Shown piece by piece: positions 42,116-51,954 of a DNA stretch of 64,000 nucleotides; position 1 is the stretch's first letter; the number at the start of each line of letters is the position of its first letter. A program made the translations under genes and the position numbers. Source of the stretch: Aurantiacibacter marinus (GTDB taxonomy: Bacteria; Pseudomonadota; Alphaproteobacteria; Sphingomonadales; Sphingomonadaceae); the NCBI RefSeq assembly GCF_001021555.1, contig NZ_LDCP01000001.1:1054001-1118000 (forward strand), in the 5' to 3' direction. Under the pieces are notes generated by a model that saw only the letters and a program-made list of their open reading frames with translations, did not search any database and was not told where the DNA came from.

Positions 42116-44815
42116 TTACCCCAGCCGTTCCAGCGCACTTTCGTTGCGCGCAATTTCAGCTGTGTGATGCGCCAGATCGTCCCGCGCTTTCTCGACCGCT
42201 TCGGGCTTGGCGCGGTCCACGAAATTGGCGTTGCCCAGCCGTCCTTCGAGCGACTTCGCCTCCTTTTGCGATGCCTCCAGCGCCTTTTGCAAACGCGCAC
42301 GTTCCGCGTCGATATCGATCACGCCAGCCAGCGGAACGATGAACACGTCCTCGCCAGCCGTCACCTGCATCGCCGCGCCTTCAGGTGCCTCGGCGAATTC
42401 AACGGGCGTCAGGCGTGCCAGACGCTCGATTGCCGCCGCGCTGCGCTCTATCACGCTGCGCGCCAGATCGGAGGGGGCAGGGCAGAAGGCGGGCAGTTTT
42501 TCGCCCGGCGAAATGCCCAGTTCGTTGCGCGCGCCGCGTGTGGCGGTGGTGAGCGAAATGGTCCAGTCGATGGCATCGGTGGCCTGCTTGCTCACTTCGG
42601 CACGCGGATCGGGCCATTTGGCAAGGATGAGATCGTAGCTGCGCTCCCCCTGCGAGTGCCACAGTTCCTCGGTCACGAACGGCATGAAAGGATGCAGCAT
42701 CACGAGAATCTGGTCGAGCGCCCATCCGGCCACTGCGCGCGTTTCGACCGCAGCCGGGCTGCTGGCATCACCGGCAAAAACCGGCTTGATGAGTTCCAGA
42801 TACCAGTCACAGAAACGCGACCATGCGAATTGGTAAATCAGGTTGGACGCAGCATCAAAGCGCAGGTCTGCCATCGCGGCTTCCAGTGCAACCACAGTCT
42901 GCTGCACCTCGCCGATGATCCACTGGTTCGCCGCCAGCTTGGCCTCAGGGGCCTTGATCGTGTCGGACGCGCCGATGCCATTAGACTGGCAGAACCGGGT
43001 CGCGTTCCACAGCTTCGTGGCGAAGTTGCGGTAACCCTCAACGCGGCGTTCATCCATCTTGATGTCGCGGCCCTGGCTTTCCATCGATGCCATGAAGAAA
43101 CGCAGCGCATCGGCGCCGTATTTCTCGATCAGGATCAGCGGATCGACGACATTGCCCTTGGATTTGGACATCTTGGAGCCATCGGCTGCGCGCACCAGGC
43201 CGTGCAGATACAGCTTCTCCCACGGACGGGCATCCATGTTGTAATATCCCATCATCATCATCCGTGCGTCCCAGAAGAACAGGATGTCGAACCCGCTGAT
43301 CAGCAGATTGTTGGGGTAGTGCTTTTCGAGCATGGCCGTCTCGTCCGGCCAGCCGAGCGTGGCGAAAGGCCACAAGGCGGAGGAGAACCATGTGTCGAGG
43401 ACGTCTTCGTCGCGGGTGAGAACAACGCCTGCGCCAGCCTGCGCCTGCGCTTCTTCTTCGCTCTCGGCAACGCAGACATTGCCGTTTGCATCATACCAGG
43501 CTGGAATCCGGTGGCCCCACCAAAGCTGGCGAGACACGCACCACGGTTGGATGTTCTCCATCCAGTTGAAGAAGGTCTTTTCCCAAGTCTTCGGGACAAT
43601 CTCGATTTCGCCGGATTTCACTGCCGCGATAGGGCGCTCGGCTAGCTTCTCGGCATCGACATACCATTGATCGGTCAGCCACGGTTCGATCACCACGCCG
43701 CCGCGATCACCAAACGGCGTCGGGATGGTGCGTGGCTCTGCGTCGAGTTCGACCTCCTCGCCCTTCTTGGTCTTGGTGATGTGCGGTACCAGATGACCGC
43801 TTTCCTTCAGCATTGCGACCACGCGCGTCCGTGCATCGAAGCGGTCCATACCGACCAATTCCTCGGGGATCAGCCCGTCTGTTACCTGACACACCCGCGC
43901 CTCCGCATCGAGCATATTGAGCATGTCCGCCGGAGCAAATCCGGCGCGTTTGCCCACGTCGAAATCGTTGAAATCGTGGCCCGGCGTTATCTTCACCGCG
44001 CCGCTGCCGAGTTCAGGATCGGCATGTTCGTCAAACACGATGGGAATTTCGCGGCCGGTGATGGGCAGGCGCACCTTTGCGCCGCGCGCTACCAGAGCCT
44101 TGTAACGGTCATCATCCGGATGCACCGCCACGGCCATATCGGCCAGCATGGTTTCAGGCCGCGTGGTCGATACGCGAATGTCGCCGCTGCCATCGGCCAG
44201 CGGATAGATAAGGGTCCAGAAACTACCCTTCACATCCTGCGTTTCGACTTCAAGATCGCTGATCGCGGTCTTCAGCTTCGGGTCCCAGTTAACCAGACGC
44301 TTGTCGCGGTAGATCAGGCCGTCCTTGTGCAGATCGACAAACACCTTCAGCACGGCCTTGGTGAAGTGATCGTCCATGGTGAATTGTTCGCGGCTCCAGT
44401 CCATCGAACAGCCCAGCCGGCGCAGCTGTTTTGTAATCGTGCCGCCGCTTTCCGCTTTCCAGTCCCACACCTTCTGCACGAATTCCTCGCGCGAATAGTT
44501 GGTGCGCTTGTCCTGCCGCTCTTCCATCTGGCGTTCGACAACCATCTGCGTGGCGATCCCCGCGTGGTCCATGCCCACAACCCACAAGGCATCCTTGCCG
44601 CGCAGCCGTTCATAACGGACGATGATGTCCTGCAGCGTATTGTCCAGCGCATGGCCGATATGCAGGGACCCCGTCACGTTTGGCGGCGGATTTACAATGG
44701 TGAAAGGCTCGGCGTCCGGGCGTTCAGGCCGGAAACTGCCGTTTTCTTCCCAATGGGAATACCATTTCGCCTCGATTGCGGCGGGATCGAAAGTTGTTGA
44801 AAGCTCTTTGGTCAT
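42116..44815 (-). CDS. valS: Valine--tRNA ligase
   Basis: 899 residues, class Ia aminoacyl-tRNA synthetase. The HIGH-type motif is SLHIGHAL in [14 protein letters not shown] (about residue 55), and the KMSKS loop is [13 protein letters not shown]. An editing domain lies between, and a C-terminal coiled-coil ([14 protein letters not shown] at the very end) is typical of ValRS. It charges tRNA-Val and hydrolyses mischarged threonine. queE follows at one base. A large hairpin lies directly upstream. Confidence 0.97.
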   Translation of the reverse strand: MTKELSTTFDPAAIEAKWYSHWEENGSFRPERPDAEPFTIVNPPPNVTGSLHIGHALDNTLQDIIVRYERLRGKDALWVVGMDHAGIATQMVVERQMEERQDKRTNYSREEFVQKVWDWKAESGGTITKQLRRLGCSMDWSREQFTMDDHFTKAVLKVFVDLHKDGLIYRDKRLVNWDPKLKTAISDLEVETQDVKGSFWTLIYPLADGSGDIRVSTTRPETMLADMAVAVHPDDDRYKALVARGAKVRLPITGREIPIVFDEHADPELGSGAVKITPGHDFNDFDVGKRAGFAPADMLNMLDAEARVCQVTDGLIPEELVGMDRFDARTRVVAMLKESGHLVPHITKTKKGEEVELDAEPRTIPTPFGDRGGVVIEPWLTDQWYVDAEKLAERPIAAVKSGEIEIVPKTWEKTFFNWMENIQPWCVSRQLWWGHRIPAWYDANGNVCVAESEEEAQAQAGAGVVLTRDEDVLDTWFSSALWPFATLGWPDETAMLEKHYPNNLLISGFDILFFWDARMMMMGYYNMDARPWEKLYLHGLVRAADGSKMSKSKGNVVDPLILIEKYGADALRFFMASMESQGRDIKMDERRVEGYRNFATKLWNATRFCQSNGIGASDTIKAPEAKLAANQWIIGEVQQTVVALEAAMADLRFDAASNLIYQFAWSRFCDWYLELIKPVFAGDASSPAAVETRAVAGWALDQILVMLHPFMPFVTEELWHSQGERSYDLILAKWPDPRAEVSKQATDAIDWTISLTTATRGARNELGISPGEKLPAFCPAPSDLARSVIERSAAAIERLARLTPVEFAEAPEGAAMQVTAGEDVFIVPLAGVIDIDAERARLQKALEASQKEAKSLEGRLGNANFVDRAKPEAVEKARDDLAHHTAEIARNESALERLG

Positions 44816-44846
44816 TCTCAGGTTCGCTTATGCTCACATGCGGTGC

Positions 44847-44921
44847 CGGCCCGCTCCCCCTCCCAGCCGCCCGATAGTCTGTCCGATAAGGTACCGGGTG
44901 GCTGGGAGGGGGAGCGGGCCG
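44847..44921. repeat. 22-27 pair hairpin upstream of valS
   Basis: A perfect 22-base inverted repeat (44847-44868 with 44900-44921), extendable to 27 pairs with one G-U, around a 21-base loop. The arms are CGGCCCGCTCCCCCTCCCAG-like, with strong purine/pyrimidine strand bias. It lies between the divergent starts of valS and the Mla permease gene, 32 bases before valS. Too long for a normal terminator; likely a REP-like palindrome or an attenuating leader of valS. Confidence 0.8.
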
Positions 44922-45020
44922 AAGCCGTGCTTTGAACAATCACCTTTGCCAGCGCCTTATCCCAAGGGCAACACGCGAAAATCTTGCGGGGCGCGTCATT
45001 TGCTCTCATAGAATGCCCCG

Positions 45021-46130
45021 ATGCGCGAATGGGCCGAGTATAGCGTGGATGAACGCGGGGGACGGGTAACCGTCTCCATCACCGGACCATTGGTGGTTTC
45101 CGGCATTGGCAAGCTTGATCCTGAATTGCGCGGCTTTAGCGGCTCTGCGCAGTTCATCGACATTTCAGGGGCCAGCCGCGTCGACACTGTCGGAGCCTGG
45201 ATTGTCCACCGTTTCGCCGAAGAACAGGGCGCGGAAATCATTGGCGCAAGCGAAGCGGCAGAGGTGTTGCTTGAAGCGGTCGAGGAATGTTCCAGCGACG
45301 CCGATATAACGCCGCCCCGGCCATATGTCCTTGGGCGGGTCGCAGAAGAACTCGGCAAGAAGGTCGTTGATTTCGGCTATGGGATGCGCCGGAATGTCGG
45401 TTTCCTCGGCGCGATCCTGATCGCATTCCTGACGGTTATTCGCCATCCCAGCCGTTTCCGTGTGAAGGCGCTGGTGCGGCAGATGGAACTGGTCGGCGTC
45501 AGCAGCCTGCCGATTATCGGCCTGATGAGCTTCCTTATCGGTATCGTCATCGCGCAGCAGGGCGCGGTGCAATTGCAGCAATTCGGTGCGGAAACGCTGA
45601 CCGTCAATCTCGTCGGGCGAATTACCCTGCGGGAACTCGGCGTGCTGATGACCGCGATCATGGTGGCGGGCCGTTCAGGCTCTGCTTTCGCGGCGCAAAT
45701 CGGCACGATGCAGCTGACCGAGGAAATTGACGCGATGCGCACCATCGGTGTCTCACCGATGGAAGCGCTGGTTCTGCCGCGTATCCTGGCAGCCATCCTG
45801 ATGATGCCTCTGCTGGGATTTTACGCCTCTGTCGTTGCAATCGTGGGCGGGGCGGTGATCGGGGATGTCATGCTGGGAATCCCGTTCTGGACCTTCCTTG
45901 CCAGGGTGCAGGAAGTCGTCCCGACTTATGACTTTTATGTAGGCATGGTGAAGGCGCCGGTGTTTGGCCTGATCATCGCACTTTCGGGCTGCTATCAGGG
46001 GATGCAGGTGAAAGGCAACGCCGAGGAAGTCGGCCTGCGCACGACCATGGCTGTGGTGCAGGCCATTTTCATGGTGATCGTGCTTGATGCGTTTTTCGCG
46101 GTGTTCTTCACAGAGGTGGGCTGGGCATGA
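45021..46130 (+). CDS. mlaE: MlaE-family ABC transporter permease with N-terminal STAS-like domain
   Basis: 369 residues. Residues 1-95 form a STAS-like domain (ITGPLVVSGIGKLDPELRGF) fused to the permease, as in many alphaproteobacteria where E. coli has a separate MlaB. The permease core follows with about five helices, including SFLIGIVIAQQGAVQLQQFG and TEEIDAMRTIGVSPMEALVL, signature of the family. It forms the inner-membrane channel of a phospholipid transport system acting on outer-membrane asymmetry. First gene of a four-gene operon. Confidence 0.93.
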   Translation: MREWAEYSVDERGGRVTVSITGPLVVSGIGKLDPELRGFSGSAQFIDISGASRVDTVGAWIVHRFAEEQGAEIIGASEAAEVLLEAVEECSSDADITPPRPYVLGRVAEELGKKVVDFGYGMRRNVGFLGAILIAFLTVIRHPSRFRVKALVRQMELVGVSSLPIIGLMSFLIGIVIAQQGAVQLQQFGAETLTVNLVGRITLRELGVLMTAIMVAGRSGSAFAAQIGTMQLTEEIDAMRTIGVSPMEALVLPRILAAILMMPLLGFYASVVAIVGGAVIGDVMLGIPFWTFLARVQEVVPTYDFYVGMVKAPVFGLIIALSGCYQGMQVKGNAEEVGLRTTMAVVQAIFMVIVLDAFFAVFFTEVGWA

Positions 46131-47044
46131 GCGACGATCCTATGCAGGAAGCTGCGCCGGACAATGCCGCGCTGGACGAAGCTGCGCTGAACGATTCCGC
46201 GCTTGAGCTGCCCGAAGGCTATGACAACAAGTTTCCGATCCGCATTCGCGGGCTGACCAATGCCTTTGGCGATTACGTCGTGCACGATGCGCTCGATCTG
46301 GATGTGCGACAGGGAGAGATATTGGGCGTGGTCGGCGGGTCTGGCACAGGCAAATCTGTGCTGATGCGATCCATTATCGGCCTCCAATTCCCGCGCGAAG
46401 GGGATATCGAGGTCTTCGGCCAGAACATCACCGATGCGGAACCGGATGAAGTCATCGGCGTGCGCAACCGCTGGGGCGTTTTGTTCCAGGGCGGGGCGCT
46501 GTTCTCTACGCTGACGGTGGCAGAAAACGTACAGGTGCCGCTCAAACAATTTTACCCCGAACTTGATCAGACGCTGCTCGACGAGATTGCGCGCTACAAA
46601 ACGGTTCTGACCGGATTGCCTGCCGAGGCGGCCAGCAAATTCCCCAGCGAACTGTCGGGCGGTATGAAAAAACGTGCAGGTCTTGCGCGGGCGCTGTCGC
46701 TCGACCCTGAACTGCTGTTTCTGGATGAACCGACGGCGGGCCTGGATCCGATCGGCGCTGCCAAATTCGACGAACTTACACGTGAACTCACCGATACGCT
46801 GGGCCTGACGGTGTTTCTGATCACACACGATCTGGACACGCTGTATGCCATTTGTGACCGGGTTGCAGTGCTGGCGGACAAGAAGGTCATCGCAGTCGGG
46901 ACGATTCCCGAATTGCTTGAAACCGACCATCCCTGGATCCAGGAATATTTCAACGGACCACGCAGCCGCGCCGCAGCGAAGTCGCATGAAGGTGCGGATG
47001 ATCGCCGGAAAGCATTGGACAAGCCGCAAGCCGGAAGGGCATAG
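46127..47044 (+). CDS. mlaF: MlaF-family ABC transporter ATP-binding protein
   Basis: 305 residues, overlapping the permease stop (ATGA). Walker A is GGSGTGKSVLMRSI (about residue 72), signature LSGGMKKRAGLARAL, Walker B LLFLDEPTAGLDP and switch ITHDLDTL. The N-terminal 35 residues (DNAALDEAALNDSALELPEG) are an acidic extension not typical of MlaF. It powers lipid movement together with MlaE and MlaD. The C-terminal tail (RSRAAAKSHEGADDRRKA) is basic. Followed by mlaD after eight bases. Confidence 0.94.
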   Translation: MSDDPMQEAAPDNAALDEAALNDSALELPEGYDNKFPIRIRGLTNAFGDYVVHDALDLDVRQGEILGVVGGSGTGKSVLMRSIIGLQFPREGDIEVFGQNITDAEPDEVIGVRNRWGVLFQGGALFSTLTVAENVQVPLKQFYPELDQTLLDEIARYKTVLTGLPAEAASKFPSELSGGMKKRAGLARALSLDPELLFLDEPTAGLDPIGAAKFDELTRELTDTLGLTVFLITHDLDTLYAICDRVAVLADKKVIAVGTIPELLETDHPWIQEYFNGPRSRAAAKSHEGADDRRKALDKPQAGRA

Positions 47045-47052
47045 ACAAGGCA

Positions 47053-48000
47053 ATGGAAACACGCGCCAATCATGTCTGGGTAGGAGTAGTCACTTTGCTA
47101 CTGCTTGCCGGAGCCGCCATCTTTTTCGTCTGGCTTGCGCGGCTGAGCGAAGGTGACGTCGCGGAATATGATATCTTTTTCGAACAATCGGTTGGCGGCG
47201 TCGCGGAAGGCTCCGTGGTGACCTATTCGGGTGTTCCTGTGGGCCAGGTGAGCGATATTTCGATTTGGGACAAAGATCCCGAATTTGTGAAAGTACGCAT
47301 CCGGCTGGAAGAGGCTGTGAGGATCCATGTGGGTACAGAAGCAAGCGTTTCGGCAAGCTTTACTGGCGTATCCAACATTTCTCTCGCAGGCGGGCGGAGC
47401 AATCTGCCAGAGATTACCTGCGACACGACCGATTGCCCTGAAGGTGTCCCGGTTATCCCGCCAGCGCCCGGAGCGATTGGCGAAATCCTCGCGAGCGCCC
47501 CGTTGCTGCTGCAACGTCTCGCGACGCTGACAGACCGGCTGACGCGCGTTCTGGATGATGACAACCAGGATTCAATCGCAGGTATCTTGCGCAATACCGA
47601 TGCGATCAGCGGTGAACTGGCGCGCACTTCGCCCGAAATCGAAGCGACCTTGCAGGAATTGCAGGGCACGCTCAACCAGTCGACCGCCACGCTGGCGGCA
47701 TTCGAACAGACCCTGGGTTCCGTCAACGGACTTGTGGAGAATGACGGTGCGGCACTTTCCGCAGATTTGCGCGCAACGCTCGGGTCTGCCCGCGAAGCCG
47801 CAGCGGCGCTGGAAGCTTCGCTTGCCAACGTAGAACCGCTGACTCGCCAGCTTTCGCAAGATACCTTGCCAGCCGCCACGGCCACCTTGCGCGATTTGCG
47901 CACGACCAGCGAAAGCCTTCGCAACATGACAGAGCGGCTGGAAACCGAAGGGGCAAGATCGCTAATCGGCGGCCCGGCCCTGCCGGATTACGAGCCATGA
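47053..48000 (+). CDS. mlaD: MlaD-family MCE-domain substrate-binding protein
   Basis: 315 residues: one N-terminal membrane helix (about residues 12-30), then an MCE domain (FFEQSVGGVAEGSVVTYSGV ... GQVSDISIW) that forms the periplasmic lipid-binding ring. The C-terminal half is a long helical tail (LARTSPEIEATLQELQGTLN) of coiled-coil type, longer than E. coli MlaD (183 residues). It bridges the transporter and partner lipoproteins in the periplasm. The last four bases overlap the lipoprotein gene. Confidence 0.93.
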   Translation: METRANHVWVGVVTLLLLAGAAIFFVWLARLSEGDVAEYDIFFEQSVGGVAEGSVVTYSGVPVGQVSDISIWDKDPEFVKVRIRLEEAVRIHVGTEASVSASFTGVSNISLAGGRSNLPEITCDTTDCPEGVPVIPPAPGAIGEILASAPLLLQRLATLTDRLTRVLDDDNQDSIAGILRNTDAISGELARTSPEIEATLQELQGTLNQSTATLAAFEQTLGSVNGLVENDGAALSADLRATLGSAREAAAALEASLANVEPLTRQLSQDTLPAATATLRDLRTTSESLRNMTERLETEGARSLIGGPALPDYEP

Positions 48001-48617
48001 GAGTGAACGCCATGCGCCACCGCACCAATCGTATTATCTCACGTCCCGCAGTTGCGGCACTTGCAGCGCTCGGTTTGCTGTCAGGCTGCATCAGCTTCGG
48101 GGCCGAGCCGCCGGAACAGCTTCTGACGCTCACTTCTGCCGCAAGCGTGCCTGCCGGTTCGGCGACCGAAGGCCAGGCAAGTGCAGCGCTTGCTGTGCAG
48201 GTGCCAAGCGTTACGCAGCGGCTGAACGTCAACCGTATCCCGGTGGTCACATCGGACAGTTCGCTTGCCTATCTGGTGGATGCATTCTGGGTCGAAAAGC
48301 CGGCACGATTGTTCCGCAACGTCCTTGCAGAAACCATCCGCGCGAAGGGCAATCGCCTGGTCGCGACCGGGGGTGAACTGGAATATGTCGCGGAAACGCA
48401 GCTATCCGGTGCGCTATCCGCCATGGATTACGATGCCGTCAGCGGCAGCGTGGTGGTGCGATATGACGCAGTTCTCCGGCTGCCCGACGGACGTATCCTG
48501 ACGCGCCGGTTTGAAGAAACCGTCAGCGGAGTTCCTGCGGAAGCTGGCGCAGTGGGTGCGGCGATGAATGACGCGGCCAACACCGTGGCCGATCAGGTTG
48601 CGGAGTGGGTGGGTTAA
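47997..48617 (+). CDS. ABC-type transport auxiliary lipoprotein (PqiC-like)
   Basis: 206 residues from the ATG overlapping mlaD (ATGA). Lipobox LLSGC with the modified cysteine C31. The mature part (VQVPSVTQRLNVNRIPVV ... LVDAFWVEKPARLFRNVLAE) matches the ABC-transport-auxiliary fold of PqiC. It is likely outer-membrane-anchored and completes the lipid transport operon. A second Met at residue 6 is an alternative start. Its end converges with the ATP12 gene, overlapping four bases. Confidence 0.88.
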   Translation: MRVNAMRHRTNRIISRPAVAALAALGLLSGCISFGAEPPEQLLTLTSAASVPAGSATEGQASAALAVQVPSVTQRLNVNRIPVVTSDSSLAYLVDAFWVEKPARLFRNVLAETIRAKGNRLVATGGELEYVAETQLSGALSAMDYDAVSGSVVVRYDAVLRLPDGRILTRRFEETVSGVPAEAGAVGAAMNDAANTVADQVAEWVG

Positions 48618-49309
48618 GCCTGCGACGCGGCGGCAAATTCAGCCGCTTTCGTAAACGCTTCCAGACGCTGCGCCCGTACAATTTCGGCCTGTTCGTCCCA
48701 GCCCCATAACTCCGCCTGCCAATCCTCTTCGGCATTCGCGGCAGCAAACAGCGCGGTCACATCTGCGCCGTCTTCCAGCACTGCCAGCGGCACCACCAGC
48801 GATGCGGCAAGCGATGCTTGTGTGAGAAGCGCGGCGAGAGTGAAATGGTCTTCGCTTTCCAACCGCTTTTGCAAGACGGCGATGGTCGCATCGGATTGGG
48901 CCCGGTGAACGATGCCGCTGACGCGGGTGAAGGTGACCCCGTGTCGATCCTCACAGGCCTTGACCAGCGGCTCCCAGATTTCCTGCTGGCGTTTGTAAAG
49001 CAGCTGGTCCGGATCAGCGCGATAACACAGCGTATCCGTGCCTGCGTAATCCAGCAGCTTGCCAATTGCAGCGGCGCGGTCTGGCCGCACAATGTCCAGG
49101 GCGAAGTCGGCAAGATCGCGGAACACGAAGCTGCGGGGATTGATTTCCTCACCCTGCGCGCGCCATTCTCCGGCAAGCAAGTGCGCCAGCGCCGAAGTTG
49201 GCACGATCTGCTGCCCGCCCAGCTGCGTGCGAAGCGGGCGTTCGTCCAGCGTTACCTGCCATCCAGCGTCCAGCGCAGTGACGCCGACATTCTTGTAAAA
49301 CCGTTTCAT
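48614..49309 (-). CDS. ATP12-family F1-ATPase assembly chaperone
   Basis: 231 residues, matching the ATP12 family, which in mitochondria and alphaproteobacteria shields the F1 alpha subunit during assembly. Motifs include FYKNVGVTALDAGWQVTLDE at the N-terminus, LCYRADPDQLLYKRQQEIWE and WGWDEQAEIVRAQRLEAFTK, typical of the family. Translationally coupled (ATGA) to the small membrane-protein gene upstream. Last gene of a five-gene operon. Confidence 0.9.
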   Translation of the reverse strand: MKRFYKNVGVTALDAGWQVTLDERPLRTQLGGQQIVPTSALAHLLAGEWRAQGEEINPRSFVFRDLADFALDIVRPDRAAAIGKLLDYAGTDTLCYRADPDQLLYKRQQEIWEPLVKACEDRHGVTFTRVSGIVHRAQSDATIAVLQKRLESEDHFTLAALLTQASLAASLVVPLAVLEDGADVTALFAAANAEEDWQAELWGWDEQAEIVRAQRLEAFTKAAEFAAASQA

Positions 49310-49524
49310 TCAGGAGGGGACTTCCAACGGCGGGCAATCAACACCGGCAGGAAAAAGAATTCGAACATTCCGATCAGCAGCAGGCCGATACCAAGTATCG
49401 GCGGACCGGCAATGGCATCTGACAGGATCACCATCCCGCCAAGAATAAACAGCAAGCCGCCTGCGCGGATCAGCTGCAACATCGCCCAGCGGGCCTTGGC
49501 CGGATCATGGCCCTGATCAGCCAT
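49306..49524 (-). CDS. Small two-helix membrane protein
   Basis: 72 residues from the ATG at 49524, with GGAG nine bases upstream, overlapping the HAD gene by eight bases and the ATP12 gene by four. Two hydrophobic segments (about residues 20-38 and 42-60; FILGGMVILS and LLLIGMFEFFFLPVLIA) with charged ends (ARRWKSPPE). No recognised family. Overlaps on both sides support translation. It may be an inner-membrane partner of neighbours, but no function can be assigned. Confidence 0.75.
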   Translation of the reverse strand: MADQGHDPAKARWAMLQLIRAGGLLFILGGMVILSDAIAGPPILGIGLLLIGMFEFFFLPVLIARRWKSPPE

Positions 49525-50176
49525 CGAGCAAAGCCTCCAACTCATACGCATCATCTGCCACGCCCCGCGCTCCGGCGGCGAGCAGTTCGGCGGGTTCGTG
49601 ATAGCCCCAGCTCACGCCGATCGCCTGCACTCCAGCTGCAGCGGCCATTTCCATATCGTACACCGTATCGCCGATCATCACGGTATTGGCAGCATCGGCC
49701 AGCACATCCGCCATCGCTGCCTGCAACATGGCAGGATGCGGTTTGGACGGGTGCCGGTCGGCAGTATGAGTTGCTGCAAAAAGATCGCCCAGCCCATTGG
49801 CGCCGAGCGTGGCCGCGAGGCCGCGGTCCGATTTGCCGGTGGCAACAGCCAGCGCCCAGCCATTGGCGTGCAATCGGTGAAGCAGGTCCACGATCCCGTC
49901 GAACAATGGCTCCCGCAATGATCCATCTTCGCGCGATTGGCGAAAGGCGGCTTTGTAGGCCGTGACAGCTGCATCGTGCTGGCCGGTCGACGCATCGGGG
50001 GCAAGTTGGCGCACAGCCTGCGGCAAGCTCAGTCCGACAATCCGGCGGACAAGCGCGCGCGGAGGGGCCACAAGACCAGCCTCCGCAAAGGCAACTTCCA
50101 TGGCATGGCAAACACCGGCTTGCCCGTCAGACAAAGTGCCGTCGCAATCGAACACGGCGAGCCTGATGACGCTCAT
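49517..50176 (-). CDS. HAD-superfamily phosphatase, phosphoglycolate-phosphatase-like
   Basis: 219 residues. HAD motif I is AVFDCDGTLSDG (nucleophile Asp in the first DxD), motif II VATGKSD, motif III includes HPSKPHP, and motif IV is VMIGDTVYDMEMA. The alpha-helical cap between motifs I and II gives the class-IA layout of phosphoglycolate phosphatase and beta-phosphoglucomutase. Substrate undefined. Its ATG overlaps the rluC stop and its end overlaps the small membrane-protein gene. Confidence 0.88.
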   Translation of the reverse strand: MSVIRLAVFDCDGTLSDGQAGVCHAMEVAFAEAGLVAPPRALVRRIVGLSLPQAVRQLAPDASTGQHDAAVTAYKAAFRQSREDGSLREPLFDGIVDLLHRLHANGWALAVATGKSDRGLAATLGANGLGDLFAATHTADRHPSKPHPAMLQAAMADVLADAANTVMIGDTVYDMEMAAAAGVQAIGVSWGYHEPAELLAAGARGVADDAYELEALLDG

Positions 50177-51336
50177 TTGCGCGGGGCCTTCGGCTTTGCA
50201 GGAGGTTTGCGCACACCCCGCTTCTTCCCGCCTTCGTCAATACGCGCCCGGCGCTCCCCGCGGCGGGCCTTGCGATATTGCTTCGCGTGGGCTTTGGCTG
50301 CCTGCTTCTTCTCGGCGCGGTTGCGCTCTGGTGGAGGCGTGGCAATTGGTCCTGCATCGCTGAGCGAGATATCGAATCCGAGATGCTCCATGCTCTGCGC
50401 GAAATGCTCGGGCAGATCGGCTGTCACATCGATCGTTTCATCCTTGGGCGCGTCGATTATCAGACGGCGCGCGTGAAGATGCATCTTGCGGCTTACGCTA
50501 CCCGTCAGAAACGCATCCTGCCCGCCATATTTGCCGTCCCCCACGATCGGATGGCCAATGGCGGCCATATGGGCCCGCAGCTGGTGAGTGCGCCCGGTGA
50601 AAGGCTGCAATTCGACCCACGCGGCCGCGTTGCCTGCGCGTTCCACTACCCGGTAGACGGTGCGGGCAGTCTGGCCTTCTTCCAGATCGACATGCATCTT
50701 CTCGCCGCCGGTACCCGGCTGTTTGGCAAGCGGAGCGTCAATTGTGCCTTCATGGACTTCGGGCACACCCACAACCAGCGCCCAGTAAATCTTCTTGGCA
50801 CTGCGGCCGGAAAAGCGCTTCGAGAAAAACGCTGCACTGGCAGCGGAGCGGGCGACCAGCAAGACGCCGGATGTATCCTTATCCAGCCGGTGCACGAGGC
50901 GCGGGCGGCCTTCATCTTCGCCGGCATAGGCATCCAGCAAGCCATCGACGTGGCGCGTGGTCTTGGTGCCGCCTTGAGTTGCAAGGCCCGGCGGTTTGTT
51001 GATCACAAGTGCGGATCTGGTGCGGGTGATCAGCATCGATTCTGCCAATGCTTCTTCTTCCGCCGTCAGTTCCTTGCGCTCACGCAGGGTGCGCGCGCGA
51101 TCTTCCCCGCCGGGAGGAACACGCAGGACCTGACCTTCCGCCAGCCGGTCTTCGACCTTGGCACGCTTTCCATCAACGCGAATCTGGCCAGTCCGCGCCC
51201 AGCGGCTGACCGTTCCGAAGCCGATCTTGGGCAAATGGCGTTTGAACCACCGGTCCAGCCGCACGCCTTCATCATCCTCGGCAACGGTAAACTGTCGTAC
51301 CTGGTCTTGGCCCTGATTACTGTTTGTATCGGTCAT
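50173..51336 (-). CDS. rluC: Ribosomal large-subunit pseudouridine synthase (RluC type)
   Basis: 387 residues: N-terminal S4 domain (residues about 18-85, LDRWFKRHLPKIGFGTVSRW), catalytic RluA domain with RLVHRLDKDTSGVLLVARS holding the catalytic Asp, and GRTHQLRAHMAAIGHPIVGD. A basic C-terminal tail (ARIDEGGKKRGVRKPPAKPK) is longer than in E. coli RluC (319 residues). RluC modifies several 23S rRNA uridines. Overlaps crcB upstream and the HAD gene downstream by four bases each. Confidence 0.92.
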   Translation of the reverse strand: MTDTNSNQGQDQVRQFTVAEDDEGVRLDRWFKRHLPKIGFGTVSRWARTGQIRVDGKRAKVEDRLAEGQVLRVPPGGEDRARTLRERKELTAEEEALAESMLITRTRSALVINKPPGLATQGGTKTTRHVDGLLDAYAGEDEGRPRLVHRLDKDTSGVLLVARSAASAAFFSKRFSGRSAKKIYWALVVGVPEVHEGTIDAPLAKQPGTGGEKMHVDLEEGQTARTVYRVVERAGNAAAWVELQPFTGRTHQLRAHMAAIGHPIVGDGKYGGQDAFLTGSVSRKMHLHARRLIIDAPKDETIDVTADLPEHFAQSMEHLGFDISLSDAGPIATPPPERNRAEKKQAAKAHAKQYRKARRGERRARIDEGGKKRGVRKPPAKPKAPRK

Positions 51337-51746
51337 GAGAACATCCTTGTCATGGCGAGCCCGAAGATAAACCCGGTCACGCCCAGCCCGACAGAAAGCA
51401 TCAGGTAAATCGCCGCCATGCCCACTTGCCCGCGCTGGATCAGCATCGCGAGTTCAAGGCTGAAGGCGCTGAAAGTTGTGAAACCGCCAAGAACACCGAT
51501 CCCCAGCAGGAGCCGCAGCCCTTCGGCATTTTCTGGCGCGCTGCGCACAAGCCATCCGGCCAGAATACCCATCAGCAGGCTGCCGAACGTGTTTACTGCC
51601 AGCGTGGCAAAGGGAAAAGCGCTGACGACGGGCGCGCCGAGCCAGCCCGTGATTGAACGGCCCAGCTGATATCGCAGCAGCGCACCGATTCCGCCGCCAA
51701 GGGCGACAGAAAGGGAGGCATATAGTTGCGGTGAATTATTGGACAT
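51333..51746 (-). CDS. crcB: Fluoride exporter CrcB (Fluc)
   Basis: 137 residues with four membrane helices and family motifs GGGIGALLRYQLG near the N-terminus, NTFGSLLMG and GGFTTFSAFSLE. CrcB/Fluc dimers form a fluoride channel that lowers cytoplasmic fluoride. It is the first gene of the crcB-rluC-HAD-small protein-ATP12 operon; AGAGGCG precedes the ATG. I looked for a fluoride riboswitch upstream and found none. Confidence 0.93.
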   Translation of the reverse strand: MSNNSPQLYASLSVALGGGIGALLRYQLGRSITGWLGAPVVSAFPFATLAVNTFGSLLMGILAGWLVRSAPENAEGLRLLLGIGVLGGFTTFSAFSLELAMLIQRGQVGMAAIYLMLSVGLGVTGFIFGLAMTRMFS

Positions 51747-51954
51747 GGCGCGCCTCTTAGACGTTGGAGAGCCAGTGCGGAACCCGAAAGGCGCGTCTCT
51801 GCTTGCTTTTGGTCCTTGATTCGCATATCTGCGCTCTCAGCGAGCCGGTCCGAATGCGGATTCGGCGCAATTGTCTTTTGCAAATTTACGGTGCAACCCG
51901 CGCCTTGATCCGCGGGCTCTGATCGTTTTGATATATTGAAGGTAGTTCATTTTT
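51747..51954. other. Divergent intergenic region upstream of crcB and rpsU
   Basis: About 210 bases. A short hairpin CCGAAT-GCGG-ATTCGG lies at 51850-51865. The right part becomes AT-rich (GTTTTGATATATTGAAGG) just before rpsU and probably holds its promoter. No gene is evident. Confidence 0.4.

Noticed and set aside
51747-51954. Fluoride riboswitch upstream of crcB
   Set aside because: No crcB-motif-like conserved blocks were found in the leader; only a short hairpin is present.
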